Shown here one piece after another: positions 55,497 to 64,000 of a stretch of DNA of 64,000 nt. The stretch lies in the NCBI RefSeq assembly GCF_002252505.1, contig NZ_NNRL01000147.1, positions 99,829-163,828 of the forward strand, read 5' to 3'. This DNA comes from Brucella grignonensis (GTDB lineage Bacteria > Pseudomonadota > Alphaproteobacteria > Rhizobiales > Rhizobiaceae). The number at the start of each line of letters is the position of its first letter. The first letter of the stretch is position 1. A model generated the notes under the pieces. It searched no databases. It saw nothing but the letters and a program-made list of their open reading frames with translations, and was not told the origin of the DNA. Position numbers and translations under genes: made by a program.

Positions 55497-56249
55497 TCAG
55501 CCTAATCGGCCTAACGCAGGGAAGGTCTCAAGCAGCCAGAATGAAAACGACTGCATGCCGCCGGTAAGGAAGAGGACGCCGGCAATAACGAGAAGCGCCC
55601 CCATTGCCTTTTCGACTTTGCCAAGATGAACGCGGAACTTAGACAGAAACCGCATGAATGCGCCCGAAAAAAGGGCCGCGATCAAAAACGGAATTCCCAA
55701 GCCTAGCGAATAAACGGCTAAAAGTGCGGCCCCCTCACCCACCGTGCTGCTGCCGCCCGCCAATGTGAGAATTGGTCCGAGAACCGGCCCGATACAAGGA
55801 GTCCAGCCGAATGCAAAGGCCAGGCCCATCACATAAGCCCCAAGCGGTGACGCAGGTGCATTGCGTGCCTGAAACCGGGCTTCGCGAGACAAGAACGAGA
55901 AACGCAATATGCCAAGGAAGTTGAGGCCCATCAAAATGATGACGACCCCAGCCACCATGGCGATTTCCTGCTGCCACATGCGCAAGAATGCGCCAATCGA
56001 CGAAGCACCCGCGCCAAGCGCTACAAAAACTGTGGTAAAGCCAAGCACAAATGAGATCGCGGCCAATGCCAGCGAGCGACGCTGCAAGGAAGCGGCGGCA
56101 ACGCGTGATTCCTTTTCGGCGCGAAAATCTTCAACACTTACACCCGCCATATAACATAGATAAGGCGGAACCAGCGGCAGAACGCAGGGTGATAAGAACG
56201 ACAGCGCACCCGCACCGGCAGCCGTCAGATAAGAAACACTGAGCACCAA
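55497..56249 (-). CDS. ccdA: CcdA/DsbD-type thiol-disulfide transmembrane protein
   Basis: A 250-aa protein with six membrane helices. ALSFLSPCVLPLVPPYLCYM and AFGWTPCIGPVLGPILTLAG carry the two membrane cysteines that pass reducing equivalents from thioredoxin to the periplasm, as CcdA does for cytochrome c maturation. The start is TTG 56249 or GTG 56246 after ATGAGG. It is divergent from lpiA. Confidence 0.93.
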   Translation of the reverse strand: MVLSVSYLTAAGAGALSFLSPCVLPLVPPYLCYMAGVSVEDFRAEKESRVAAASLQRRSLALAAISFVLGFTTVFVALGAGASSIGAFLRMWQQEIAMVAGVVIILMGLNFLGILRFSFLSREARFQARNAPASPLGAYVMGLAFAFGWTPCIGPVLGPILTLAGGSSTVGEGAALLAVYSLGLGIPFLIAALFSGAFMRFLSKFRVHLGKVEKAMGALLVIAGVLFLTGGMQSFSFWLLETFPALGRLG

Positions 56250-56512
56250 AACCTCATTTTTTCACATAGAGCAGTTCTTACCTGAACCAGACAAGCTGTT
56301 CTATTGAATTGTTTTTGAGCAAATTACGAAAAAAATATCAAATTTTCCGACGTCACTCAAAATGCTTGCGGCCAAACCAGTTTGCTGGCCTTATAGCCTA
56401 ACTTCGACATTACTTTGAAACTTTTCAATGCCGCATCTCACTCGAACATAAGTTCGCCCTAAATCAGGATCATTTGCGCAATTTTAGATTGCTCCAACTG
56501 GACGACGCTCCG

Positions 56513-59131
56513 ATGAGCTTAATTGATAACGAAGAACCTTCTTCAGTATCCACCAGACAGAATAAGTCTTTCGGATTTCTGAAACGATACCAGCATTTTC
56601 TGTTCCCCATAGCGGGCATCGCCATCGCCCTTTTAGCAATCTACGTTCTGGAAAATCTGCTCCAGAATACCTCACGCAAGGATACGCTTGAGGCCCTTCA
56701 TGCCATTTCGTGGACGACCATTGGGCTCGCCGTATTTTTCACGATGCTGAGCTATGCAGCCGTGGCGCTGTATGACGTGGTTGCGGTGGACACAATAGCG
56801 CCCAATCAAATTCCGCGCCGCATCGCAGCAATAGCAGGTGCGGCTGGCTATGCAATTTCCAATGCGATTGGCTTTTCTCTTCTGACCGGTGGCGCGCTTC
56901 GTTATCGCATCTATGCGGCTGAAGGCATCAGCCTTGCAGATATCGGAAAAATCGTTGGCACTTCCTGGTTTGCGATCTGGTTTGCGCTCATCATCATGGT
57001 AGGAGCCGCACTCCTTATCGACCCACAGGACGTACCGTGGATTTCCACGATCGACTCCCGCATCGATATTGTCGCTGGCATCATCATTCTGGGTGGCATC
57101 AGCTGGCTGATCTACTGGCTTTCGCATGGCGAGCGCACACTGCGCGTTGGATCGCTGAGCCTGCGTCTGCCTAACTCCAAAGGTGCCATTACACAGATTT
57201 TTGCGGGCCTTGTCGATGTCGGCGCTGCTGCTGCAACGCTCTATGTGCTGATGCCTCAGGATGCCGTACCAAGCTTTGCAGTCTTCGCGCTCGTCTATGT
57301 CATCGCCATTGTGCTCGGCATCGCCAGCCATGCTCCGGGTGGGCTTGGCGCTTTTGAAGCGACGATTATTGCTGGCCTCGGCATCGGAGGACACCCCGAT
57401 GCTATCGCGGCTCTCCTTGCCTATCGCGTGATCTATACGGTCATGCCGCTTGTGGTCGCCACAGCAGGCATCCTGATATGGGAAATCATGCGACGCAGGC
57501 ACATGCTGGGACGGCAGGCCAAGTTTGCCAAACGTCTCGTTGAGCCTCTGATACCGGGACTTTCCGCCAGTATTATCTTCCTTGGTGGCATTATTCTTCT
57601 GATATCTGGCGCAACGCCAGATATGCGATACCGCGTAGAAATTCTTTCCGACATCGTGCCAGAGTTTCTCGTCGAAACATCGCATCTCGCAGCAAGTCTC
57701 GTGGGCGTTGCCCTGCTCATCGTTGCGCGTGGCCTGTTCAAACGGCTGGAGCGCGCATGGATTGCTGCCCTCATTCTTCTGCTTTTCGGTGCAGTTTTCT
57801 CGCTCACAAAAGGCCTCGACTGGGAAGAAGCGACAATTCTCTGCATCTTTGCCTTTGCTCTATGGGGCTTTCGCGACTCCTTCTATCGTCGTCCGATTTC
57901 TGGCCCGTTTGAACTGAGCTGGAGCTGGATCACATCGGTCGGCACCACCGTTATCGTTTCCACATGGCTGGGCTTCTTCGTTTATCGCCATGTTGAATAT
58001 TCCAACAATCTCTGGTGGGATTTTGCATGGAATGCCAATGCGCCGCGCTTCCTGCGTGCGACCGTTCTGGTCTTCGCAGTTGTAGCGGCAGTTGGCCTCC
58101 ATTCGATCATCAACCGGCACAGCCAGCGCAAGCGTAAACGCGATTACTCCATTCCTGAGGCTGTTCCTGCGCTTGTCGCTGCCTGCCCGCATACGGATGC
58201 AGCGCTTGCAATGCTGGGCGACAAGCAATTCCTGCTCTCACCTGATAACAACGCGTTCATTATGTATGCCCAATCCGGTGGCAGTCTGATCGCCTTGGGT
58301 GAACCAATCGGAGACAAAAAAGCTGCCAGGGAACTTGCATGGTCGTTCCACGGCCTTGCTGACAAAATGGCATTGCGCACGGTGTTTTATGGCGTTGGAC
58401 CTGAAAGCCTGCCGCTGTTTCTGGATATGGGCCTTGTAGCGCTGAAACTCGGTGAAGTGGCGCGCGTCGATCTTGCTGATTTCTCGCTTGAAGGCCCTCG
58501 CCGCCAGCCATTCCGTTATGCCGACCGCAAGGTCGACAAGGATGGACTGACCTTTGAAGTCATCGACGTGAAGGATGTAGCGCCACTCGTCCCTCGCTTG
58601 CAAGAAATCTCCGATGCATGGCTCGACCATAAATCCGGCAGCGAGAAAGGCTTTTCTCTCGGCTATTTCGACGAAGATTACATGAAGCGCTTCGACGTTG
58701 CCGTGATGAAAAAGGATGGCGAGATTGTCGCCTTCGCCAATTTGTGGCGTGGGGCCGACAAATACGAAATCACCGTCGACCTGATGCGTTATATGCCCAA
58801 TGTGCATAAGCTTTTGATGGATGCGCTTTTTGCCAAATTGCTTATGTATAGTAAGGATCAAGGCTATAAATGGTTCAATCTGGGTGCGGCACCGCTCTCC
58901 GGCCTGAACCGCAGCAGACTTGCTTCACGCTGGAACCGCTTCGGTTCATTCATCTATCGCCGCGGTGCGGACCTCTATCATTTCGACGGCCTCAAGGCTT
59001 TCAAAGAGAAGTTCGACCCGATCTGGACGCCGCATTATATGGTTTGCCCCGGTGGGCTGGAAACACCGCGTGCCCTTATCGATGCCACAACACTGATCAA
59101 TGGTAGCCCTCTGGAGTTCATCCGCAAATGA
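56513..59131 (+). CDS. lpiA: Lysyl-phosphatidylglycerol synthase/flippase (LpiA/MprF)
   Basis: An 872-aa protein from ATG 56513. The N-terminal half has about 12-14 membrane helices including the flippase region [21 protein letters not shown] and [13 protein letters not shown]. The C-terminal cytosolic GNAT-like domain carries [13 protein letters not shown] [26 protein letters not shown] and [12 protein letters not shown], transferring lysine from Lys-tRNA to phosphatidylglycerol. This lowers membrane negative charge. It overlaps acvB by 4 nt; the pair is acid-induced in rhizobia. Confidence 0.94.
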   Translation: MSLIDNEEPSSVSTRQNKSFGFLKRYQHFLFPIAGIAIALLAIYVLENLLQNTSRKDTLEALHAISWTTIGLAVFFTMLSYAAVALYDVVAVDTIAPNQIPRRIAAIAGAAGYAISNAIGFSLLTGGALRYRIYAAEGISLADIGKIVGTSWFAIWFALIIMVGAALLIDPQDVPWISTIDSRIDIVAGIIILGGISWLIYWLSHGERTLRVGSLSLRLPNSKGAITQIFAGLVDVGAAAATLYVLMPQDAVPSFAVFALVYVIAIVLGIASHAPGGLGAFEATIIAGLGIGGHPDAIAALLAYRVIYTVMPLVVATAGILIWEIMRRRHMLGRQAKFAKRLVEPLIPGLSASIIFLGGIILLISGATPDMRYRVEILSDIVPEFLVETSHLAASLVGVALLIVARGLFKRLERAWIAALILLLFGAVFSLTKGLDWEEATILCIFAFALWGFRDSFYRRPISGPFELSWSWITSVGTTVIVSTWLGFFVYRHVEYSNNLWWDFAWNANAPRFLRATVLVFAVVAAVGLHSIINRHSQRKRKRDYSIPEAVPALVAACPHTDAALAMLGDKQFLLSPDNNAFIMYAQSGGSLIALGEPIGDKKAARELAWSFHGLADKMALRTVFYGVGPESLPLFLDMGLVALKLGEVARVDLADFSLEGPRRQPFRYADRKVDKDGLTFEVIDVKDVAPLVPRLQEISDAWLDHKSGSEKGFSLGYFDEDYMKRFDVAVMKKDGEIVAFANLWRGADKYEITVDLMRYMPNVHKLLMDALFAKLLMYSKDQGYKWFNLGAAPLSGLNRSRLASRWNRFGSFIYRRGADLYHFDGLKAFKEKFDPIWTPHYMVCPGGLETPRALIDATTLINGSPLEFIRK

Positions 59132-60540
59132 AGAAGCGACGCATTCTTTTAACTGTTCTCGGGTTGGCACTGATCGGAGGTGCTGGTGCCTATGCAGCCC
59201 TTCACCCCGGCAAAATTGCACGTCAATGGGCACAGTTCTTCAACGCGGACGAACCTGTGATTCACGCGAGCGCCGAACGACTTTCAAACATTCCAGTCTA
59301 TATGCCGAAGGGCGATCCGGTCGGGCTTGCCATTCTGCTCAGTGATGAAAACGGCATCGGTGACAAAGAACGCAGCTATATGGATGCGATGCTTGCGCGA
59401 AACATAATCGTTTTGCCCGTCGAGCTTGGTCCGTGGCGGGCGGCGCTCGATAAAGAGGACGGCGAGTGCAACTATCTCGACTCTGATTTTGAAGCCATCG
59501 CCAAGGAAGCACTGCGCGGACTTGATCTTGATGTTTACTTTCATCCGGTCGTAACCGGCATTGGTCAGGGCGCAACGATTGCCTATGCAGCCGCATCAGA
59601 TTCGCCTGCTGCGACCATTGCAGGCGCCATTGTTTTGGATCCTACGCCTGCAAAAACGCGCCTGCCTTCCTGCACAGAAGCAGCTGAAGCCACCAAAACA
59701 CCTGATGGCGGCTTCACCTACGGTTTTGACGTAAATATGCCCGCTCCGACACTTGTGATTGGGCCAACTGGCTCGCCGGTGAATAACCCGGTTGACGCAC
59801 GTCAGAAGAAGATTGCCGTATTGCAATCAGGCCCCGACTTTCCCGCACGCATGAAGATGGCAGTCGATAACGTCGTCGCTATGGCCGATCTGGACGCCAA
59901 GAACGAAGCGTTACCTATCGTCGACCTTCCTGCCAAGGGCGGCAAGAGCGATATGGTCGCCGTGTTCTATTCAGGTGATGGCGGTTGGCGCGATCTCGAT
60001 AAATCAATCGGTGAATGGCTGCAAGCTCATGGCGTTCATGTGATCGGCGTCGACTCTTTGCGCTATTTTTGGTCCGAACGCACGCCTGAAGAAATCGCTC
60101 GGGACACAACAGCGATGATCGAGAAGGCCGATCCAACGGGCAAGCTGCCAGTTGCCGTTCTCGGCTATTCTTTCGGGGCAGATACCTTCCCGTTTGCATG
60201 GAAATATCTTGATCCGGCGCTTCAGGACCGCACGAAGATGGTTGGGCTTCTCGGCGTTGAAACCACCACGACATTCCAGGTCTCTATTGAAGGCTGGCTG
60301 GGTATGAATGGAGACAAGGACGTTGTACCGGCTATCACGACGATCCCGCTTGATCGCGTTGTCTGCGTCTATGGCGAAGAAGAAGAAGATACAGCCTGCA
60401 CGGCAGCTGAGCTTAAAGGTGCCGATTTGATGAAGCTGTCCGGCGGGCATCATTTCGATGAAAACTATGAGCCGATAGCCGCAGCTTTGCTTGATAAGAT
60501 GCGCGCCCGCGCAGGTTTGCCACCGCGCCCTGCCAGCTAG
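59128..60540 (+). CDS. acvB: AcvB/VirJ-family periplasmic protein
   Basis: A 470-aa exported protein whose ATG overlaps the lpiA stop. Signal peptide, then an N-terminal AcvB domain and a C-terminal hydrolase domain: [20 protein letters not shown], nucleophile [15 protein letters not shown] and final His in [11 protein letters not shown]. In Agrobacterium and Rhizobium, AcvB/AtvA is required with LpiA for acid tolerance or virulence and has been reported to hydrolyse lysyl-PG. Confidence 0.94.
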   Translation: MKKRRILLTVLGLALIGGAGAYAALHPGKIARQWAQFFNADEPVIHASAERLSNIPVYMPKGDPVGLAILLSDENGIGDKERSYMDAMLARNIIVLPVELGPWRAALDKEDGECNYLDSDFEAIAKEALRGLDLDVYFHPVVTGIGQGATIAYAAASDSPAATIAGAIVLDPTPAKTRLPSCTEAAEATKTPDGGFTYGFDVNMPAPTLVIGPTGSPVNNPVDARQKKIAVLQSGPDFPARMKMAVDNVVAMADLDAKNEALPIVDLPAKGGKSDMVAVFYSGDGGWRDLDKSIGEWLQAHGVHVIGVDSLRYFWSERTPEEIARDTTAMIEKADPTGKLPVAVLGYSFGADTFPFAWKYLDPALQDRTKMVGLLGVETTTTFQVSIEGWLGMNGDKDVVPAITTIPLDRVVCVYGEEEEDTACTAAELKGADLMKLSGGHHFDENYEPIAAALLDKMRARAGLPPRPAS

Positions 60541-60650
60541 AGCGCATCCCGAAAAGTGTGAAACGGTTTTCGGACAAAGATGCGCGTTAAAACAAATATT
60601 TAGAGTGCCGATCTGATCCAATCAGATCGAAACGCGTTCTAAAAAACGAA
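60541..60650 (+). repeat. Dispersed palindromic repeat, copy C
   Basis: AGAGCGCATCCCGAAAAGTG then AACGGTTTTCGGACAAAGAT and GCGCG forms a long hairpin, followed by a perfect GATCTGAT-CCA-ATCAGATC palindrome. It is related in design to the 23.7/32.5-kb repeats (RIME-like) but of a different subtype. An inverted partner lies at 61306-61357. Confidence 0.7.
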
Positions 60651-60654
60651 ATTG

Positions 60655-60686
60655 GCACCGACGGAGAATGTCGGTGCCATTTTTAC
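60655..60686. terminator. Intrinsic terminator
   Basis: TGGCACCGAC-GGAGAAT-GTCGGTGCCA followed by TTTTT, after acvB and facing the PepSY remnant; probably serves both. Confidence 0.88.
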
Positions 60687-61187
60687 TCACGCTTTCACAA
60701 TCCTCGTTCTGCCCAATTTCCAGCGGGCAAGATCAATCAGCAAAAATGCGATCAGGCTCAAACCGATCATCGGCAGAGCCCAACCAATCACAGCTGCAAT
60801 CAGAACCACCGAAAGCTTCTGCGGTATGCGGAGATAGAGCCAGCTTTGAATCAGGGTTCGCGGCATGGAGCCAGCAGGTGGGCGAATAGCAAAGAGCCTC
60901 GGATCTTCCCCTATATAATCGCCAGCGGCCTTAACCTGATCGGCCAAAGGCTGTGCAGTGCCCAGGGACGATGTGCACAATTGATCGCGATAGATCATAT
61001 CTTCGAGTTGTGGCGTCAGCACATAAAGCGTGCCTGTGATCGCCGCGATCAGAATGAATGGGCCGACGAAAAGCCCAACATAGAAGTGAAGCCTTGTGAT
61101 GAAGGCCTTTAAACTTGAACCGGAAGCGCGTGTTATCTCGGCAGGCCCGTTCTTCGATTGAGCTTTTGGCAATATGGCATCAGTCAT
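60687..61187 (-). pseudogene. PepSY-TM family protein, internally deleted
   Basis: A 166-aa open frame that begins like a PepSY-associated transmembrane protein (KAFITRLHFYVGLFVGPFIL, ITGTLYVLTPQLEDMIYRDQL) and reaches the first PepSY domain, then jumps near SMPRTLIQSW to the C-terminal helix region (QKLSVVLIAAVIGWALPMIG). Family members have about 400-500 residues and four helices with several His; the middle third is absent here. A mini-protein could be made but is probably non-functional. Such proteins often accompany TonB receptors and act in ferric-siderophore reduction. Confidence 0.75.
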
Positions 61188-61305
61188 AGCTGCACCTCAT
61201 TTTGTGCAGCACTTTCGGTTAGATAAAAAGAAAACATTGGCATCTCCAGCCAGTGTGAAACAGCCGGACGGTACGCAACCGCGCATCATTTAAAGTATTT
61301 GTTTT

Positions 61306-61357
61306 GATGCGCATCTTATCCGAAAACCGCTTCACGCTTTTCGGAGTGCGCTCTGGA
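61306..61357 (-). repeat. Dispersed palindromic repeat, copy D (inverted)
   Basis: GATGCGCATCTTATCCGAAA and ACCGCTTCACGCTTTTCGGA are the reverse complement of the copy C core. With copy C it brackets the PepSY remnant in inverted orientation. Confidence 0.7.
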
Positions 61358-61389
61358 ATGCGCGCAAGCTACATAACGCCGGAATTGAT

Positions 61390-61713
61390 TCATGCATCAG
61401 CTGAAAATTCAGGCGGGCCTCTGGGGAGATAGGTTTCGGCCAGAAAATCAGGTGGGCCGTGAACCACAAGCCGCACGACAAGATAACGGGCAACAAATAC
61501 TGCGTGGTAGGCAAACGACAGCGCTTGAGCGGTAAGGCCAACACCGAAGGCGCAAGCTGCCTGACAAAGTGTCGAACAGCAGGAACGCGCAAGCTCCTTG
61601 AGCGGAGCCTCATCGTCATTGGCTTGATCTTCATGGATCGAACAGATGACCGAAGTTTGGCCATTGGACCACGCGACCATCGAGGCTTGCGCGTAAGAGG
61701 TTATGATTCCCTG
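61390..61713 (-). pseudogene. DUF2946-like small protein gene cut by an IS element
   Basis: The minus frame is open from the IS edge: QGIITSYAQASMVAWSNGQT, then a Cys-rich LARSCCSTLCQAACAFGVGL, then YLPRGPPEFSADA before TGA at 61390. The Cys pattern and PP-rich end resemble DUF2946-type proteins often found next to TonB receptor/PepSY genes. The N-terminal signal peptide is missing because the IS3 element starts at 61714. An internal ATG at 61680 gives only a 96-aa fragment. Confidence 0.65.
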
Positions 61714-61772
61714 TGAATAGCCCCTAGATTTGTAGACACCTTCTTTCCTAATTTTGAGGCAAGAAGGGCATC

Positions 61773-62165
61773 ATGAGCAAATCGAATTTCAGCGAAGAAT
61801 TTAAGCGCGACGCTGTGCGTCAGATCACGGAGCGAGGTTATCCTGTCGCGGAGGTCTCGCAGCGTCTGGGCGTCAGCCAGCATTCCCTTTACGAATGGAA
61901 GAAGAAGTTTTCTGCGTCTAGCGCCAAAGGCAATGACGAGGCCGAGGAGATCAGGCGACTGAAGAAGGAACTGGCTCGCGTCACCGAGGAGCGAGATATC
62001 CTAAAAAAGCGGCCGCGTATTTCGCCAGGGATGCAAAGTGAAGTACGCGTTCATTGTCCCGCATCGCTTGCAGTTTTCTGTGCGGACGGTGTGCCGCCTC
62101 CTGCGGGTTCATCCCAGTGGGTTTTATATCTGGCTGAAGAACCCGCTGAGCAAGCGGGCCAGTGA
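61773..62165 (+). CDS. IS3-family OrfA (probably frameshifted at its end)
   Basis: SKSNFSEEFKRDAVRQITER with VAEVSQRLGVSQHSLYEWKK is the HTH region, followed by a leucine-zipper stretch to ERDILKK at the CTAAAAAAG slippery site. In relatives the frame then continues AAAYFARDAK and stops. Here that ending lies in the -1 frame and the main frame reads on to 62165 in unrelated sequence. This is best explained by a one-base deletion just after the A6G run. Confidence 0.85.
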   Translation: MSKSNFSEEFKRDAVRQITERGYPVAEVSQRLGVSQHSLYEWKKKFSASSAKGNDEAEEIRRLKKELARVTEERDILKKRPRISPGMQSEVRVHCPASLAVFCADGVPPPAGSSQWVLYLAEEPAEQAGQ

Positions 62166-62898
62166 GGACAAGCGACAGACCGATCTGCTCTTTAAAGCAT
62201 GGGAAGAGAGCGGCAAGGTCTACGGCTATCGAAAGCTGCACGACGATCTTCTCGACCAAGGCGAGATGTGCTGCCCGAACCGGGTCGCACGCCTGACACG
62301 CATTGCCGGGATAAAGGCGCAGATTGGCTACAAACGCCGTCCCGGCATCTATGGCGGCAGGCCTGCCATCGTCGTAGATAATGCGCTCGACCGGCAGTTC
62401 GACGTCGAGGCTCCAGACACGGCGTGGGTCACGGACATCACCTATATCCGAACCTGTGAGGGCTTCGCCTATCTCGCGGTCGTCATCGATCTCTACTCCC
62501 GTCGTGTCATCGGCTGGGCGATGCAGAGCCGCCAAACCATGGACGTCGTACTGCAGGCCCTGCTTATGGCGGTGTGGCGACGCAAACCGAAAGACAAGGT
62601 GCTGATCCACTCGGATCAGGGCTCACAATTCACCAGTATGGACTGGGCCTCGTTCCTCAAGCACCACAACCTGGTTCACTCGATGAGTCGTCGGGGCAAC
62701 TGCCATGACAACGTGGTGGCAGAGAGCTTCTTCAACCTGCTGAAGCGAGAGCGGATACGCCGCAAGGTCTACCGTTCACGCGATGAAGCTCGTCTGGACG
62801 TGTTCGACTACATAGAAATGTTCTACAACCCAAAACGCAAACACGTCAGGAACGGGATGCTGTCGCCAGTCGAGTTCGAGAAGCAGCAGAAAATCTAA
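62038..62898 (+). CDS. IS3-family OrfB transposase (DDE)
   Basis: A 286-aa protein from GTG 62038 (KYAFIVPHRLQFSVRTVCRL). HTH_21 region KVYGYRKLHDDLL is followed by the rve DDE core: WVTDITYIRTCEGFAYLAVV with the first Asp, LIHSDQGSQFTS with the second, and ESFFNLLKRERI with the Glu. It is full length and the catalytic triad is intact. Normal expression would be as an OrfAB fusion by -1 slippage; whether the damaged orfA still allows it is unclear. Confidence 0.95.
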   Translation: MKYAFIVPHRLQFSVRTVCRLLRVHPSGFYIWLKNPLSKRASEDKRQTDLLFKAWEESGKVYGYRKLHDDLLDQGEMCCPNRVARLTRIAGIKAQIGYKRRPGIYGGRPAIVVDNALDRQFDVEAPDTAWVTDITYIRTCEGFAYLAVVIDLYSRRVIGWAMQSRQTMDVVLQALLMAVWRRKPKDKVLIHSDQGSQFTSMDWASFLKHHNLVHSMSRRGNCHDNVVAESFFNLLKRERIRRKVYRSRDEARLDVFDYIEMFYNPKRKHVRNGMLSPVEFEKQQKI

Positions 62899-62945
62899 CC
62901 CGAGGGTGTCTACGAAACTCCGGGCTATTCAAGATGCCAAGAATT

Positions 62946-63299
62946 ATGAGGGCGTGGAATGATCTGGAAAAGCAGATCGCACAAGATGCTGTGGATCATT
63001 TTAGACAGGTCTTGGCGGATGGACTGGCTAAAAGGAAGATGAATTTTACTGACTTAGCTGCGGTCTTAGGTGTATCGAATACCCATGCGAGCCAGCTTGT
63101 TAGTAAAGACACCAATCCCTCTATGCGTTACACCGCATTAGTTCTTCACCGACTGGGTTATAAGCTGGAATCAAAAAAATTAAATCCCGGCGCGATAAGT
63201 GATCTACATAGGAGGCCCAAATTCAACCAGGTGCGTTGCATTGATACCAATTGTAACGTGATATCTGCAGGGTTGGATTTCTCGATAACTCCTATATAA
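62946..63299 (+). CDS. XRE-type helix-turn-helix protein
   Basis: A 117-aa protein (ATG 62946; ATG 62934 is possible). FTDLAAVLGVSNTHASQLVS then NPSMRYTALVLHRLGYKLES form a Cro/C1-like helix-turn-helix similar to HigA-type antitoxins, followed by an unrelated tail. No toxin gene is next to it; an IS3 end lies 2 bp upstream of the longer start, so any upstream partner and promoter were lost or replaced. No good ribosome site is visible. Confidence 0.6.
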   Translation: MRAWNDLEKQIAQDAVDHFRQVLADGLAKRKMNFTDLAAVLGVSNTHASQLVSKDTNPSMRYTALVLHRLGYKLESKKLNPGAISDLHRRPKFNQVRCIDTNCNVISAGLDFSITPI

Positions 63300-63685
63300 A
63301 CGCTGTTGGCATAAGCTGATTAGTTATGCTACTTGTACAGTCCTTATGTGACGTGGAAGATCTGAGTGGCTATATATCGGCTCGTGCCAATACTCTGACA
63401 AATTGAACCAGTATGGTTTTAATTTAAACTGGGTTGTTAATGACTATATTCTATGATGATTTAATAGTTTCATTGTCATTTTCCGTTCTTTCTCTTGTGA
63501 TTCTCGCGATCGCATGCATTATACACAAACGATAACACAACTGTGAGATTAACTATTATCGAATTAAGAGCTACCTTTCGATCGATTAAAAAACATAATT
63601 TGGCTAACAGTTTCAATCTGTCACCCAAAAGCCAAAATTTGGCATAAAATACTTGACTACAGAAGAAGAGACTGGATGAATAAAG
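63300..63685. other. AT-rich intergenic region with one tiny ORF
   Basis: 386 bp markedly richer in A+T than the rest of the window, as is common in recently acquired DNA. Apart from a 31-codon membrane-peptide ORF at 63440 nothing is recognised. Confidence 0.45.
63440..63535 (+). CDS. Possible 31-aa membrane peptide
   Basis: ATG 63440 opens MTIFYDDLIVSLSFSVLSLV, and the rest, ending in CIIHKR and TAA, forms a single hydrophobic helix with a short charged end. Such peptides occur as toxins or regulators of membrane proteins. The ribosome site is weak (GGGTTGTTA), so expression is doubtful. Confidence 0.25.
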   Translation: MTIFYDDLIVSLSFSVLSLVILAIACIIHKR

Positions 63686-63913
63686 ATGATTAAATCGATT
63701 ATTTTCAACAACGCTTTTCCAGTTGCCTTGGTAGGATATTATATATCATTGCTCCTCAATTTCAGCCAAACAGAACGTATGACGATTGACCTACGACCAA
63801 GACATCAGCGCATCATTAGCCTGCTGGTGACGTTGTCTCCAGTCGGCCTGGCAATAAGTGCCGTTCTTGGCATAATCGTCGTTATTGCACGCCTTATCCA
63901 ATTACCGTCATAA
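63686..63913 (+). CDS. Small membrane protein, unknown function
   Basis: A 75-aa protein with two predicted membrane helices (AFPVALVGYYISLLLNFS and LLVTLSPVGLAISAVLGIIV) joined by a basic loop (DLRPRHQRII). No family is recognised. It lies in the AT-rich tail; the remaining 87 bases of the window show no further gene start. Confidence 0.4.
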   Translation: MIKSIIFNNAFPVALVGYYISLLLNFSQTERMTIDLRPRHQRIISLLVTLSPVGLAISAVLGIIVVIARLIQLPS

Positions 63914-64000
63914 GTACTGGCGAACTGCGTGTGCCAGTAAACTTTCAATCGGACCCATACAGATCTCGCGTATAAACCTTCTCAGCTACATCCCTAATAT

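Larger units (their letters stand above)
61714..62931 (+). mobile_element. IS3-family insertion sequence, nearly intact
   Basis: 1218 bp bounded by imperfect inverted repeats of about 27 bp: TGAATAGCCCCTAGATTTGT at the left and TGAATAGCCCGGAGTTTCGT (complement) at the right, both continuing AGACACC. It contains orfA and orfB. Flanks read ..CTG at the left and AGA.. at the right, so no 3-4-bp target duplication is visible; an adjacent deletion after insertion is likely. It ends 3 bp before an ATG of the XRE-type gene's frame. Confidence 0.92.

Noticed and set aside
56672..57685. A 337-codon frame antisense to lpiA
   Set aside because: Opposite a clear membrane-domain gene; the predicted protein is a low-complexity polar sequence with no signal.

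Overview
The window looks like chromosomal DNA of an alphaproteobacterium of the order Hyphomicrobiales, most likely the Brucella/Ochrobactrum group. This rests on gene content and arrangement, not on a database search: a RirA-type iron regulator with Irr-box (ICE-like) sites, an hmuPSTUV/bhuA/bhuQ haem system of Brucella type, a phosphatidylcholine synthase, an IalB-family protein, and an lpiA-acvB pair. The several insertion-sequence remnants fit a free-living Ochrobactrum-like genome better than classical Brucella.

Layout. (1) 1-12,600 is an accessory, visibly GC-rich and mosaic region. It holds the end of an enolase-superfamily gene, a junk zone of broken genes and IS pieces (1,045-1,661), and a LysR-type regulator divergent from a tightly packed operon. 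That operon encodes a flavodoxin-fold quinone/NAD(P)H reductase, a DUF1330 protein, an SDR, a small alpha/beta-barrel protein, a DJ-1/PfpI protein, an amidohydrolase of the decarboxylase type and an ABM monooxygenase. It is followed by a Tat-exported hydrolase with a SEL1 protein, a broken alcohol dehydrogenase, and an aldo/keto reductase plus CMD protein divergent from a second LysR regulator. (2) 12,779-20,684 is an envelope module: a DedA-PAP2-LssY fusion, a two-component system, a COG4705-like membrane protein with a striking fourfold internal repeat, a small periplasmic protein, a second PAP2 phosphatase, a DUF1003 protein and a PepSY protein. Operator-like TTAC-N6-GTAA sites lie in the shared promoter region. 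(3) 20,900-22,900 holds an IS6-type remnant, an unknown secreted protein, tRNA-Ser(TGA) and a YbaK-type deacylase. (4) 23,000-32,500 is an iron/haem island: rirA, hmuPSTUV, the TonB-dependent haem receptor, haem oxygenase bhuQ, bfd and bfr, with two Irr-box-like sites, one RirA-box-like site and several RNA hairpins. Two directly repeated ~100-bp elements bracket hmuV to bfr. (5) 32,600-60,540 is conserved chromosome: a BMP/nucleoside-type ABC transporter, qor-pcs, a UbiH-like monooxygenase, hspQ, an IalB-family protein, a YejA-like binding protein, a FrnE-like DsbA protein, sdhE-mfd divergent from recG, glmU-glmS, ccdA and lpiA-acvB. (6) 60,541-64,000 is decayed again: an internally deleted PepSY protein between two inverted repeats, a small gene cut by a nearly intact IS3-family element, and an AT-rich tail with an XRE-type regulator and unknown small membrane proteins.

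Functionally, the haem genes form one circuit. BhuA and HmuTUV import haem, BhuQ and HmuS handle or degrade it, Bfr stores the iron and Bfd releases it, and RirA and Irr set expression according to iron and haem status. The 12.8-20.7 kb module probably links envelope sensing to lipid-phosphate recycling and membrane protection. The GC-rich operon at 2.7-6.8 kb looks like an acquired pathway for a small aromatic or quinone-like compound; its substrate cannot be read from sequence. The strongest candidates for something new are the fourfold-repeat membrane protein with its operator pair, the three-domain lipid-phosphatase fusion beside the two-component system, and a short coupled ORF ahead of bfd under an Irr-type site.
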